DNA from: a virus
Length of the DNA: 36,668 bases
Direction: 5' to 3' (one strand)
IMG/VR virus record: IMGVR_UViG_3300024518_000015
Coordinates: 1 to 36,668 of that record
Shown here: piece after piece, positions 7,420 to 15,346 of the stretch
Layout of the letters: each line of letters starts with the position of its first letter
How positions within the stretch are numbered: position 1 is the stretch's first letter
Translations under genes and position numbers: made by a program
Notes under the pieces: model-generated
Told to the model about the DNA's origin: nothing
Seen by the model: only the letters and a program-made list of their open reading frames with translations
Database searches by the model: none

Positions 7420-7578
7420 TTAGGTAGTCGTCCAGGCCGCGCCAGTCCAGACGTAAATCAACTGTGTGTCAGTCTCGAAGAAAGTAGCACCAGCCTTAAC
7501 CGCAGTGGTAGTCAGGCCAGCGCGTTCGGCGGCTGTGCCTATATAGTTCTGTGTATCTGTTATCAATACCGCTGCCAT
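7420..7578 (-). CDS. 52-aa paralogue of the next gene's N-terminal domain
   Basis: A short ORF starts at the ATG at 7578, with AGGGGTGATAGC as ribosome site, and ends at TAA at 7420-7422. Its product (ITDTQNYIGTAAERAGLTTT, then FFETDTQLIYVWTGAAW) matches the first 52 residues of the following 162-aa protein almost position for position. It therefore looks like a tandem duplication of a stand-alone domain, or a remnant of a longer copy. The good ribosome site and clean stop favour a translated gene. Confidence 0.7.
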   Translation of the reverse strand: MAAVLITDTQNYIGTAAERAGLTTTAVKAGATFFETDTQLIYVWTGAAWTTT

Positions 7579-7638
7579 GCTATCACCCCTGAAGGAGCAG
7601 AGCGACCGAAGCCGCCCCGCTCTATGATATTTGCTATA

Positions 7639-9099
7639 CTACGCCGCTGCTATAGTTGCTCCAGCGGTTATCCTGCGGAACACCATAGTCACATCAACAG
7701 TTCCGCCGCCTGTGCCAACGCCATCATCACCGTTGATGTATAGCTTCTTCGTTGTTTCGAGCGTGATGGGCAGATTGTTCACATCCGCCAACGCGTTGTT
7801 GATAGTGGCGTTTGCTCCCAGGTTTGCGGTAGCTTCATCCCATAGTGGGACCGTGCCGCCTGTTAAGCCTTTTGCATTATCGCATACCACCTGGATAGTG
7901 GTCGGATTGACAAGCCCTGTGCCGTCGGTCTGCATTATGATTTCTTCTAACACTAGCGAGCCGCTTGCAGCTCCGGTCAGCGGTTCATCCAGAGGACTGG
8001 CTCCATCGTCGGGTATGTCGCTGGAAGTGATAGTCTTAGTGATTATCAGCGCCGTTCCAGCGGCAACAGCCGCATTCGCTATGTCAGTAGCCAGATCCGT
8101 ATCTGCCGGCGTTCCCAACGTGGCAGGAAGAGTCGTGCCTGTGTCTACCAATATGGCGGCTGTGCTGTCATCAACTCCGCCAGCGATTGCAGCATCAACA
8201 GGGATGCCTTCCTCGTCGTTAGAGCCGTCAACATCACACCAGGTATTACCAAACCGGGAACATGCCGCTCCATCAATAGTTGCAGCCTGGGTATCTGTTT
8301 CACATTCATTCCGGGCGATCCTGCCGGTTACTGCTGTGCCAATGATCTGGATCGCGTGTTGTCCGGTCAAGAGGTTTGACAATTCGTTGCCAACAATCCT
8401 GATATTCGTGCAGGCGTTCCCTGCTGTAGGGATCTGGACGCAAGCCTCGTCGAAGTCGCCATAGATCTTATTGCCTTCTATGGTTATTTCGTCGTGGTCT
8501 TTGGCGATCTCAATAGCCTGGTTGTAATTCCCTGCTGTCGGGGCATAAAAAACATTATTGACTACCGTCAAGCGGTCGGAGTCATTATCCACCGTGTCTG
8601 CCGTGATGAAACCCAACCCCGTGGCGGAGCCTTCCCTGAATTCGTTACCATCAATAATAACGTCATCCGCCGCCACGTCAATGGATTCGGTCTGGCTTGC
8701 AATATTACAGATGAACCGTAACCCCATAAAGCGTCTGTTAGCACCCGTAACAGTCAGCGCCGCTACAGCATTCGTTATGGAAGTGAATGTCGGGCGCAAA
8801 GTGCCCCAGGTCAAGCCCAGTGTTAGTATACCCGCTTTAGCCAGCGCAATGGCCGCTGTCAGCGATTCGGCATGACCAGGGCGTATGATTATAACATCAC
8901 CCTGATTAGCGGTCGCTAAGGCTTCCGCTCCCGCATAGGTAGAGCAGGGAGCTTCGTTTGAGCCGACGTTATTGTCAGCGTTAGCATCGCCGGAGTCAAC
9001 CCATATAAAATCCCCGTTGTAGATCTGTTTGTTGACTATGATTGCCGGGCGGCCTGCGATGTTTCGCCAGAAAAATGGTGTTTCTCGTCTTGATCCCAT
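7639..9099 (-). CDS. Right-handed beta-helix virion protein
   Basis: This 486-aa protein has residues about 75-300 rich in rungs of the type V.I.GN.F (DDVIIDGNEF, RLTVVNNVFY, DEITIEGNKIYG, NIRIVGNEL, GRIARNECE), the signature of a pectate-lyase-like parallel beta-helix. The N-terminal part has WVDSGDANADNN, a frequent opening in phage beta-helix proteins. The C-terminal 150 residues form a separate beta domain (SLVLEEIIMQTDGTGL, TVDVTMVFRRI). No catalytic residues can be assigned. Sitting next to the capsid genes rather than the tail fibres, it may be a head-decorating fibre, or part of the surface cassette that follows. The ribosome site is AGGAGACAAAGACA. Confidence 0.7.
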   Translation of the reverse strand: MGSRRETPFFWRNIAGRPAIIVNKQIYNGDFIWVDSGDANADNNVGSNEAPCSTYAGAEALATANQGDVIIIRPGHAESLTAAIALAKAGILTLGLTWGTLRPTFTSITNAVAALTVTGANRRFMGLRFICNIASQTESIDVAADDVIIDGNEFREGSATGLGFITADTVDNDSDRLTVVNNVFYAPTAGNYNQAIEIAKDHDEITIEGNKIYGDFDEACVQIPTAGNACTNIRIVGNELSNLLTGQHAIQIIGTAVTGRIARNECETDTQAATIDGAACSRFGNTWCDVDGSNDEEGIPVDAAIAGGVDDSTAAILVDTGTTLPATLGTPADTDLATDIANAAVAAGTALIITKTITSSDIPDDGASPLDEPLTGAASGSLVLEEIIMQTDGTGLVNPTTIQVVCDNAKGLTGGTVPLWDEATANLGANATINNALADVNNLPITLETTKKLYINGDDGVGTGGGTVDVTMVFRRITAGATIAAA

Positions 9100-9140
9100 T
9101 GTCTTTGTCTCCTGTTCAGGATTTCAACCTGTGTGAAGGG

Positions 9141-9326
9141 TTATTTTTTTTGTGGAGCGCGCCCTTTTCTGTTCTTGGGGGCGGCTGTTGCTTTCTTGGG
9201 TTTAGCAGGCAGCTTCACTGCCTCGCAATCCTCCTGAGATATACACCTCAGAGCTGCGGCTTTGCTAATATCAACCACCTGACCAGCTTCCCAACCCTTG
9301 AACGGTTTTGTGATTTTTACTTTCAT
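9141..9326 (-). CDS. Small lysine-rich head-region protein
   Basis: This protein of about 61 aa starts at ATG 9326, with AAAGGTGTTTGAC as ribosome site. A GTG three codons earlier would leave no spacing. It has a folded N-terminal half (KITKPFKGWEAGQVVDISKAAALRCISQ), a pattern seen in small phage proteins near capsid genes. A basic Ala/Pro/Lys tail follows. I cannot assign a function; DNA or capsid binding through the tail is possible. Confidence 0.65.
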   Translation of the reverse strand: MKVKITKPFKGWEAGQVVDISKAAALRCISQEDCEAVKLPAKPKKATAAPKNRKGRAPQKK

Positions 9327-9348
9327 GTCAAACACCTTTAGTTGAGCA

Positions 9349-9828
9349 TTATTTCACTTCTGATGCAGACGCCTTCTTGTTGGCCGGTGCTTTGGTTGCC
9401 TTTGCACCTTCTGGCTTTTTCTTTTTCTTGCTAACAGGAATCGCCACTTTGCGGTCTATTAACTTCTCCGCCATCAACCGCGTCATAGGCATGACCGGAG
9501 TTTGCTCTAGATCGACAACAACGTCCATGACGTTCAAGATCTCGCCATCTTTCCTGATGCGATACTGAACCCCGCCGTCTTCTCCATACATTTGCCATAC
9601 ATTTTCCCTGGCGCGGATCCGGGTTTTGCCAGGAAGCGGAACGCCTGCCTCAACAAACTGTGCCACTATAGGCTCTGTTAGACGAGCCTCGTTTAGATGC
9701 TCTTCGCATTCCAGCCCCATAGTAAACAACACATCATTATCAGCGTAAGCAGGCATCTTGCCCATCCAGGGCATAGCCAGCTTTACATTGATATATTCCA
9801 TTCCTTTATGACTCTTTTGGATCCCCAT
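9349..9828 (-). CDS. Unknown head-region protein with Lys/Ala tail
   Basis: The start is placed at ATG 9828 (MGIQKSHKG), because AAGGGAGAATCAA lies just upstream. A longer reading would run back into the preceding gene. The product is about 159 aa. It has strands around VKLAMPWMGKMPAYADNDVLF, a RIRKDGEILNVMDVVVDLE segment, and a C-terminal tail of KKKKK and Ala/Lys like that of the next gene. Two consecutive head genes with similar basic tails suggest a shared binding role, for example to DNA or the capsid interior. The family is not recognised. Confidence 0.6.
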   Translation of the reverse strand: MGIQKSHKGMEYINVKLAMPWMGKMPAYADNDVLFTMGLECEEHLNEARLTEPIVAQFVEAGVPLPGKTRIRARENVWQMYGEDGGVQYRIRKDGEILNVMDVVVDLEQTPVMPMTRLMAEKLIDRKVAIPVSKKKKKPEGAKATKAPANKKASASEVK

Positions 9829-9908
9829 TTGATTCTCCCTTGAATGGACGCGGCGGCAGATGGGAAGAATCGTTTGGCACGATCCCATCCACCGCCTGTC
9901 CGTGTTAT

Positions 9909-10334
9909 TTACGGCAGTTGGTCGCTCTGATAATCCGCTCCACTGGCTCGCAGGGTGGCAGAAATCAGGTCGCTGTTCTGGTTTGTTGTCACGTCCACAC
10001 CAACAAACCATTTATCCTCATCGATGCCAACGAGATCATGGGCATTAAACAGTATCTTGTCGATCTGTTCCAGATCTCCTGCTGCGCCGGTGAGTGTAAC
10101 CGTCTTCCCGGTAACGTCTTCTTTGTTTGCGCCTGCTGCGCTTGTGGCAACGGTCAACTGTGCAATGGCCGTTTTCGTGTCTGTCAAGACAGCCTGGATC
10201 ACCATCTCGCCAAACTCATAGCCGCTGAAATCAACATATGCACTGGCATCAGTGCTAGTCTCAGCCGCCGGGTTTATTACAGCCGGCCCAATAATAGAAA
10301 ACTGGCCTGCTTCTTTTCCTGGATCTCTACTCAT
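9909..10334 (-). CDS. Probable head auxiliary or decoration protein
   Basis: This 141-aa protein is probably all beta. It has a flexible start, then SAYVDFSGYEFGEMVIQAVL, TAIAQLTVATSAAG, VTLTGAAG, and a DKWFVGVDVTTNQ strand. The gene follows the major capsid gene by 56 bases, the place where decoration proteins or capsid-vertex proteins are often found. The ribosome site is CGAGGTGACAAGTT. I do not recognise a named family, so the role is inferred from position. Confidence 0.5.
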   Translation of the reverse strand: MSRDPGKEAGQFSIIGPAVINPAAETSTDASAYVDFSGYEFGEMVIQAVLTDTKTAIAQLTVATSAAGANKEDVTGKTVTLTGAAGDLEQIDKILFNAHDLVGIDEDKWFVGVDVTTNQNSDLISATLRASGADYQSDQLP

Positions 10335-10389
10335 AACTTGTCACCTCGAATTAAGTGTTATCGGTCAATCCTGAAATATCAGGACAGGT

Positions 10390-11688
10390 TTATCTAGCTG
10401 CCAACGTGATCACAGGAGCCAGCGTGTCGCCGAATCGCGGCTGTAGAGTTGTCCGCCTCTTGATCTTGCCGTCCATGTAGAACACCGACCGGAAAGACGT
10501 TTTCACCTTATCAAACGAGAAATGGATCGACGTGTCCCATGTTCCGTTAGGCATCCCTGCCGGAATGACAACCACATACTCACTGGGATCCAGGAGAGCT
10601 ATATCTCCCAAGTCGCCGATGGCGCTCATGTGTTCGCTTGAGAAGAATGGACGCCCCTGGAACGCTTCCTCTTTACTGATTGCCGTTCCGCCTGCGCCGA
10701 TCACAAAAGCAAGGCTGGCAAGCTGCGGGAAGGCTGTCTGGTTATATGCCCATACCGTCCTGTCGGAATGGATTGCCCTGGCGAACATATTGATCAAGTT
10801 TTCATACTCGATTGTGTCAGCTGCCTGTCCCGCTTCGGCTGCTTGCGCTATTTTAGCGTCAGCATTCAAAAATCCCGTGGGCTGTCCTGAGCCTGTTCCC
10901 TTCAGTAGCAGGAAATCAATTCGCCATGCCAGAGCCTCAGCGTACAGCGAACTCATGAAGGCGCTAACGGTAATTGGCGTGAACCTCATCATGGCGTCAG
11001 AAGCATGGACGAAAGCCGCCTGCATACCCATATTCCATTCCACCATCTCGAACTTCGGGCGGCTCTCTGAAAGAGTGTCGTTCTCTCCCTCGTCGTTGAA
11101 TATCACCCCGCCATATACCGTACCAGACGAGTGATCCGTATCGGCAACGACCGGCATCCTCACCTGTTGATTACCCGCCACTGGCAAGACCTGGACTCTA
11201 CTCATGAGGTTTGACTGCTCAAGAGCTGGCTGCCATATAGACATGCGGAACGCTTCAGGGGATAGGAAGCCGCCAAACTCTGCGTTGTCAACTTCCAGGC
11301 CATCTCCGGCGGCTTTACCTGATGCAACATTCTTCTCGCGCTGCATGTTGATCAAGGCGTTCAGCTTATCAGGCACTTTGCCATACATGCCCAGATTGTA
11401 GATGTCCCTCATATAGTCGCCGCCGCCCATGTTGGGATCGTACCCACACCAGGGGTCGCCTTTCTCATCAACGCCGCCCAGGGGAGCATTATCGCGGGGC
11501 TTCATGAGTTCCTTGATCTGGTCTTCGAGTGCGCCGATCTTGGTGTCAAGTTCCGCTCTGTATTCGGTGTCAGGCTCACCGTATTTGCCGTCGAGATCCG
11601 CCTGGAAGACAGTCTTCATTTTCTCTATCTCTGCCTCTAAAATCTTTCTGATGTTGGCCATTAGTTCTGCGAGTTCTTCTGGAGTCAT
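10390..11688 (-). CDS. Major capsid protein, HK97 fold
   Basis: This 432-aa protein is the shell subunit. Residues 1-95 form a charged, helical delta/scaffold domain (MTPEELAELMANIRKILEAE), normally removed by the prohead protease. The core then has the HK97-family pattern: GGFLSPEAFRMSIWQPALEQ, VQVLPVAGNQQVRMPVV, an E-loop-like stretch, AWRIDFLLLKGTGSGQPTGF, and the C-terminal strands YVVVIPAGMPNG and IKRRTTLQPRFGDTLAPVI. The conserved GTGSGQPTGFL segment is diagnostic. The gene follows the protease gene. The ribosome site is CGAGGTGTATTATC. Confidence 0.93.
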   Translation of the reverse strand: MTPEELAELMANIRKILEAEIEKMKTVFQADLDGKYGEPDTEYRAELDTKIGALEDQIKELMKPRDNAPLGGVDEKGDPWCGYDPNMGGGDYMRDIYNLGMYGKVPDKLNALINMQREKNVASGKAAGDGLEVDNAEFGGFLSPEAFRMSIWQPALEQSNLMSRVQVLPVAGNQQVRMPVVADTDHSSGTVYGGVIFNDEGENDTLSESRPKFEMVEWNMGMQAAFVHASDAMMRFTPITVSAFMSSLYAEALAWRIDFLLLKGTGSGQPTGFLNADAKIAQAAEAGQAADTIEYENLINMFARAIHSDRTVWAYNQTAFPQLASLAFVIGAGGTAISKEEAFQGRPFFSSEHMSAIGDLGDIALLDPSEYVVVIPAGMPNGTWDTSIHFSFDKVKTSFRSVFYMDGKIKRRTTLQPRFGDTLAPVITLAAR

Positions 11689-11808
11689 GATAATACACCT
11701 CGATTGATTGTTGATAGTATTGCTACGTGTCTCACTGACTATCCCCAGAATCGAGACCCTAATGTCGATCAGCCAACATCCCCCGGTCTGGTCATCCTGA
11801 TAGTTCTC

Positions 11809-12729
11809 TCAAATTGCGGATGTCTTTTCCCACAATTCCTCAAGCGTCGGTTTCTTTTTCGTGCTATCCCATAATGCCTGTAAATCTATTGGCAAAGGCT
11901 CAGGAGCATTGCCAGCCTTCACCTGTTCCAGTTCTAACTCTAAATCGGTGACACGCTGTATTAGCTCGGCGATCTGTTCTGAATCTTTCGGCTCCGGATC
12001 TGCCTCAAAGCTCACAAGGTCTTTGCCCTCGCTTGGAGTCATTATACCCTTGCTCACGGCTATCTGAATCGCGTCGGGATTACTGCCTATGAACACGTCC
12101 GAGTATTCCCATAGCTCCCACTTAGTAAAGAACCTAAACGGCTCTTTGAACTCGTCTTTTGTGGGCTTGATGCCCTTCTCTTTCAGTAACGCCTTCACCC
12201 TGGGAACCCAGTCTTTGAACACGTCATCATAGCCAGTCTCGCCCTTGCGGACGCTCTCCACTGACCGGAAGCCTACTGACTGACCCAGTGGATTCTCTCC
12301 TTGCCTGTAGAGGAACACCTTGTGGCCCAGTTCGGAAAGCTCACCCAGGTACGCTGTCTTTGCTATGATCTCATTGGGCTTGCCCTTTGGTATGCGTTCC
12401 CGCCATAGGCTTTTAGCATGTGGAATGTCATCTCGCCAGTGATCGTGCTGCCACAAGACGATCCCGGAATACTGCGATTCATCCATGCCCTCTGACAGGA
12501 GAACCTCGTCGTCCCTGTCTTTGCGGATGTCAGAGATCACGCCGACTATGGACTGTTCTCCTTCATCGAACCGGAGCAACCTCGCCGGCACTGGAGCTTT
12601 CGGCTGCCAGAGTTCTTTCCTGATTATCTCCGTCTCTGGCTCCAGCTTGCCTATAGACGCTGCGAACTTCTCCGGGAGCGTGTCGCCGCGGAACGAATCA
12701 ATTATCTGCTGTACGGTGAATACTGACAT
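11809..12729 (-). CDS. Prohead maturation protease (HK97/S78-like)
   Basis: The start is placed at ATG 12729 (MSVFTVQQI), eight bases after AGGAGC. A reading 16 codons longer would overlap the previous gene and lacks a ribosome site. The 306-aa product has SIVGVISDIRKDRDDEVLLS, then VLWQHDHW (H95/H97 candidates for the catalytic His) and LGQSVGFR (S151 candidate nucleophile). These are the hallmarks of HK97-type prohead proteases. The last 60 residues contain a coiled coil and may act as scaffold, since no separate scaffold gene is seen. The 120-bp gap before the capsid gene holds only a weak 5-bp hairpin. Confidence 0.85.
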   Translation of the reverse strand: MSVFTVQQIIDSFRGDTLPEKFAASIGKLEPETEIIRKELWQPKAPVPARLLRFDEGEQSIVGVISDIRKDRDDEVLLSEGMDESQYSGIVLWQHDHWRDDIPHAKSLWRERIPKGKPNEIIAKTAYLGELSELGHKVFLYRQGENPLGQSVGFRSVESVRKGETGYDDVFKDWVPRVKALLKEKGIKPTKDEFKEPFRFFTKWELWEYSDVFIGSNPDAIQIAVSKGIMTPSEGKDLVSFEADPEPKDSEQIAELIQRVTDLELELEQVKAGNAPEPLPIDLQALWDSTKKKPTLEELWEKTSAI

Positions 12730-12740
12730 GATATAAGCTC

Positions 12741-13568
12741 CTATAGTGTCACAACGGGTTTGAGTGTACAACGGCATTGGACGTGCAAAGGCGGCCCAAA
12801 TACATTCTCGTAATCCAGATTAAGTGTCAGCTCATTTCCTGCATCGCTCTCAGCGTGGATCACGTCTCCCTGTTGGAAGTAAGTGAAGCCTACCACGACG
12901 CGGCGGCCTGCCATCGGTTCGCAGAAGGGGCATAGCCTGGAATCCCTGGACACCACCCATTCTTTCTCGGTCACGACCCCACTCTGGAGGTATGCCTGCT
13001 CCGCTCCGAAGTTCGCTGCTCTGATAACCTCGCTTCGTGCTATCTGCTCCGCCTGCCATCGTGTCTTGAAAGTGAATATCTCATTGATGCGCTTCGTCAG
13101 CCCCGGGACGCCTTCGCCTTCCACTAGTGACGCCGTGAACGCTTCTCTGAGCTTCTTCTGTGTGCCAGCGTTAGTGTCAAAGCTGAACCTGAAGCTCCGG
13201 TTCTCGATGAACGCCAGAACTCTGGGATTCTCCACCTCGAAGTCAACGCCGATGAAGATCTTTTCCAGTTCAACCTGTCCGTAATCTCCCACGACTTCGG
13301 GGAGAAATAGCTGTCCGTATTCTTCAAACGTGACCAACCATTTAGGCCAGTCTGCCCATTCGTTGGGGCCCTTAGTCATCGCTGCTTTGCCAGCTTCGAT
13401 ATTCCCGATGATCTCCGCCTGCTGTTGGCGGAAGAACGACCTCACTTGACGCTCCACGGCGTTCCTGCGTGGTCGTGTCCACATCTCGAACTCACGCCAG
13501 AGAGCGGCTTTCTGTAAGTCCAGGAGCCTTGATTGGGTGTGTTCAATTAGTGCAGGGCTTGCCGTCAT
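12741..13568 (-). CDS. Phage Mu F-like minor head protein
   Basis: This protein of about 275 aa joins the portal vertex during head assembly. The C-terminal half carries the Mu F-like signature: QIARSEVIRAANFGAEQAYL, then a zinc-binding-type RDSRLCPFCEPMAG, and the closing GPPLHVQCRCTLKPV. The four cysteines and the His suit metal binding. The start is uncertain. ATG 13568 overlaps the preceding small gene by 26 bases and is preferred, while an ATG at 13595 and a GTG at 13619 are in frame with poorer ribosome sites. Confidence 0.85.
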   Translation of the reverse strand: MTASPALIEHTQSRLLDLQKAALWREFEMWTRPRRNAVERQVRSFFRQQQAEIIGNIEAGKAAMTKGPNEWADWPKWLVTFEEYGQLFLPEVVGDYGQVELEKIFIGVDFEVENPRVLAFIENRSFRFSFDTNAGTQKKLREAFTASLVEGEGVPGLTKRINEIFTFKTRWQAEQIARSEVIRAANFGAEQAYLQSGVVTEKEWVVSRDSRLCPFCEPMAGRRVVVGFTYFQQGDVIHAESDAGNELTLNLDYENVFGPPLHVQCRCTLKPVVTL

Positions 13569-13737
13569 TATCAAACCTATCAATTCGTTTGTCATCAACA
13601 AAGACGTCGAGATAGCCACTATCCCGATTGGTCTTCAATTTTATTCTACTTTTATCTCCGTCAGCCCATAGCTCTGCCGCCGTTTGTACCATACGAAACA
13701 GCGAAGAGAAAAGATCTTCTTTAATTTCCTCTGCCAT
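13543..13737 (-). CDS. Small unknown protein in packaging operon
   Basis: This 64-aa acidic protein has MAEEIKEDLFSSLFRMVQTA as an N-terminal helix, then strands KIKLKTN-like and YLDVFVDDKRIDRF. A strong ribosome site (AAGGGGAGATAGACG) precedes the ATG, which supports real translation. It lies between the portal and the Mu F-like gene. The family is unknown. Confidence 0.65.
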   Translation of the reverse strand: MAEEIKEDLFSSLFRMVQTAAELWADGDKSRIKLKTNRDSGYLDVFVDDKRIDRFDNDGKPCTN

Positions 13738-13740
13738 CGT

Positions 13741-13938
13741 CTATCTCCCCTTAGCTTGCGGCGGCGGCGGTGGTGATACTTTCCAGGGGCGCGCAAGCGG
13801 TATTCTCCCCTGCTTGTGATCTGGATTCGCTAACAAACATTTGAGATGAGTATTGACATTCTCGATAACGTATGCTGGCCTTTCAATTCGTTGTTTCCGC
13901 ATACGCCTTCCGCATATAATACACTGCTTAATGCTCAT
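13741..13938 (-). CDS. Small CxxC protein
   Basis: This is probably 65 aa starting at ATG 13938 (MSIKQCIICGRRM), which overlaps the portal stop. An ATG five codons earlier is also in frame. The CIICG knuckle plus HLKC about 25 residues later could bind one zinc ion. The C-terminal end is proline-rich (SPPPPPQAKGR). It lies between portal and the next small gene, with three bases between its stop and that gene's start. Its role is unknown. Confidence 0.6.
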   Translation of the reverse strand: MSIKQCIICGRRMRKQRIERPAYVIENVNTHLKCLLANPDHKQGRIPLARPWKVSPPPPPQAKGR

Positions 13939-15346
13939 GCCCACAATCCCCATTCCGCATGTCGTCTATCTTGCCATCTATCACACCATCAATAGCAGCC
14001 TTCGCCATGCGCTCCACTTCGCTTGGTTCCGTTGGCTCAATAGGAGCGCGCACAGGAGCCAGCTCATCAGCTTCTTCGCTTGGATGAGGCTCCATGCCAT
14101 CCTCTCGGCGCTCTTCGTTGGGCGTCGTAACGCCGGTCGTCCTGTTGACTCTGCGCTTCATGATCTTCATCCTGGTATCTTCTGGAACCGGGTTAGCAAA
14201 CATATAAAACGCCCCGGTATCTGCCAGTGACGGGAACAACGGGATCATACTCTCGGTCAGTTCCTCAGCTATCATGGTCAGGTTGGGGAGTATGGTATCT
14301 CTGAGGAACTCTGTATTCCCCGCTTCAGCGACAGCCCTATTGCTGGACTCCATAGTCAGCTTGGAAAGCGGCACTTGCAACACGTTAGCGATAAACTCCC
14401 GGAGCATCTTCGCACCTTCCAGATAGCCCATCTCCTGGAGCGTCTGTCCCAGAACTTCGATCTCCCATTCGCCTTGCGTGAATCCGACACGGCCCGCGTT
14501 TGATGCGCTTTGGTACAGGTCGGCAAAAGCCTTCTTGAACTCATTGAACTGCTCCGGCCCCATCTGTCGTAACACTTTCACAATAGCCGCCGGCACTCCC
14601 ATGTTGTGTAACGTGCTGTTCTGGAACGTGGAAGTACTCACCTCGCCGGATATTCTCTGCGATGCCGCTGCAACTGGCGAATGTCCTTGAGACATGGAGA
14701 ATGGATTCGGATACCAGAAATGGATTATCTCTTCGAGAGCGAATTTCTTGTCTGTCTTGGTGAATCCTCGCTTTAGCTTGTAGCCTGTGACCTGGCCGTT
14801 ACTCTCAATAGGCTCCATTCTAGTCGTCGGCATTCGTTGGATCTGCACTGGAATTGCGCCGTTCTCGTTCATGATAGGATGCCAGTATTCATTCCCGTTC
14901 AGCCCCATGTTGATCATGAGGTTGTCAAATAATTGATACCGCGTCATGGAGCCATTGGCTCGTTTGAACACATCCAAAGCAGGGTGATCGGTTATCTCTT
15001 CAACGTTTTCATTGTGCGTCATGGTCTGCTTGCAAAAGTGTATCTCTGAGAGAAATGCTTTCATGTCATCAGTGACAGGGATCCGCTTTGAACTGTTCCG
15101 GGAATCGTTCTCCGCCGGGATGAATAAATGAAACGGAGCTGACGCCACCGCTGGTGCAATCTTTCTGATACATGCGTATGTCGTGCCACGGTATTCCTTG
15201 CGTTGTGCCGTCCAGTTATTCCACGCTATCTCACCGGTGTTCTTCCCAGTCATGCCCATGAACGCGGCGAAGCTAGGGGCCTTGTCGAAGTCCTGGCTGG
15301 CGGCTTTCCCTGCTATCACACTGGCTATCTTTGTCCTGAAACTCAT
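13928..15346 (-). CDS. Portal protein, HK97 type
   Basis: This 472-aa protein forms the dodecameric DNA gate. The pattern fits HK97-family portals: TTYACIRKIAPAVASAPFHL, then HPALDVFKRANGSMTRYQLF, NGNEYWHPIMNENG, EIIHFWYPNPFSMSQGHSPV (diagnostic), and a helical end with RTTGVTTPNEERREDGMEP (the clip/crown region). The ATG overlaps the TerL stop (ATGA), so the two are coupled. The ribosome site is GGGGAGCTT. Confidence 0.93.
   Translation of the reverse strand: MSFRTKIASVIAGKAASQDFDKAPSFAAFMGMTGKNTGEIAWNNWTAQRKEYRGTTYACIRKIAPAVASAPFHLFIPAENDSRNSSKRIPVTDDMKAFLSEIHFCKQTMTHNENVEEITDHPALDVFKRANGSMTRYQLFDNLMINMGLNGNEYWHPIMNENGAIPVQIQRMPTTRMEPIESNGQVTGYKLKRGFTKTDKKFALEEIIHFWYPNPFSMSQGHSPVAAASQRISGEVSTSTFQNSTLHNMGVPAAIVKVLRQMGPEQFNEFKKAFADLYQSASNAGRVGFTQGEWEIEVLGQTLQEMGYLEGAKMLREFIANVLQVPLSKLTMESSNRAVAEAGNTEFLRDTILPNLTMIAEELTESMIPLFPSLADTGAFYMFANPVPEDTRMKIMKRRVNRTTGVTTPNEERREDGMEPHPSEEADELAPVRAPIEPTEPSEVERMAKAAIDGVIDGKIDDMRNGDCGHEH

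Noticed and set aside
7631-8464. Long plus-strand ORF (277 codons)
   Set aside because: It is antisense to the beta-helix gene, Ser/Val/Pro-rich in the way typical of mirror frames, and has no ribosome site.
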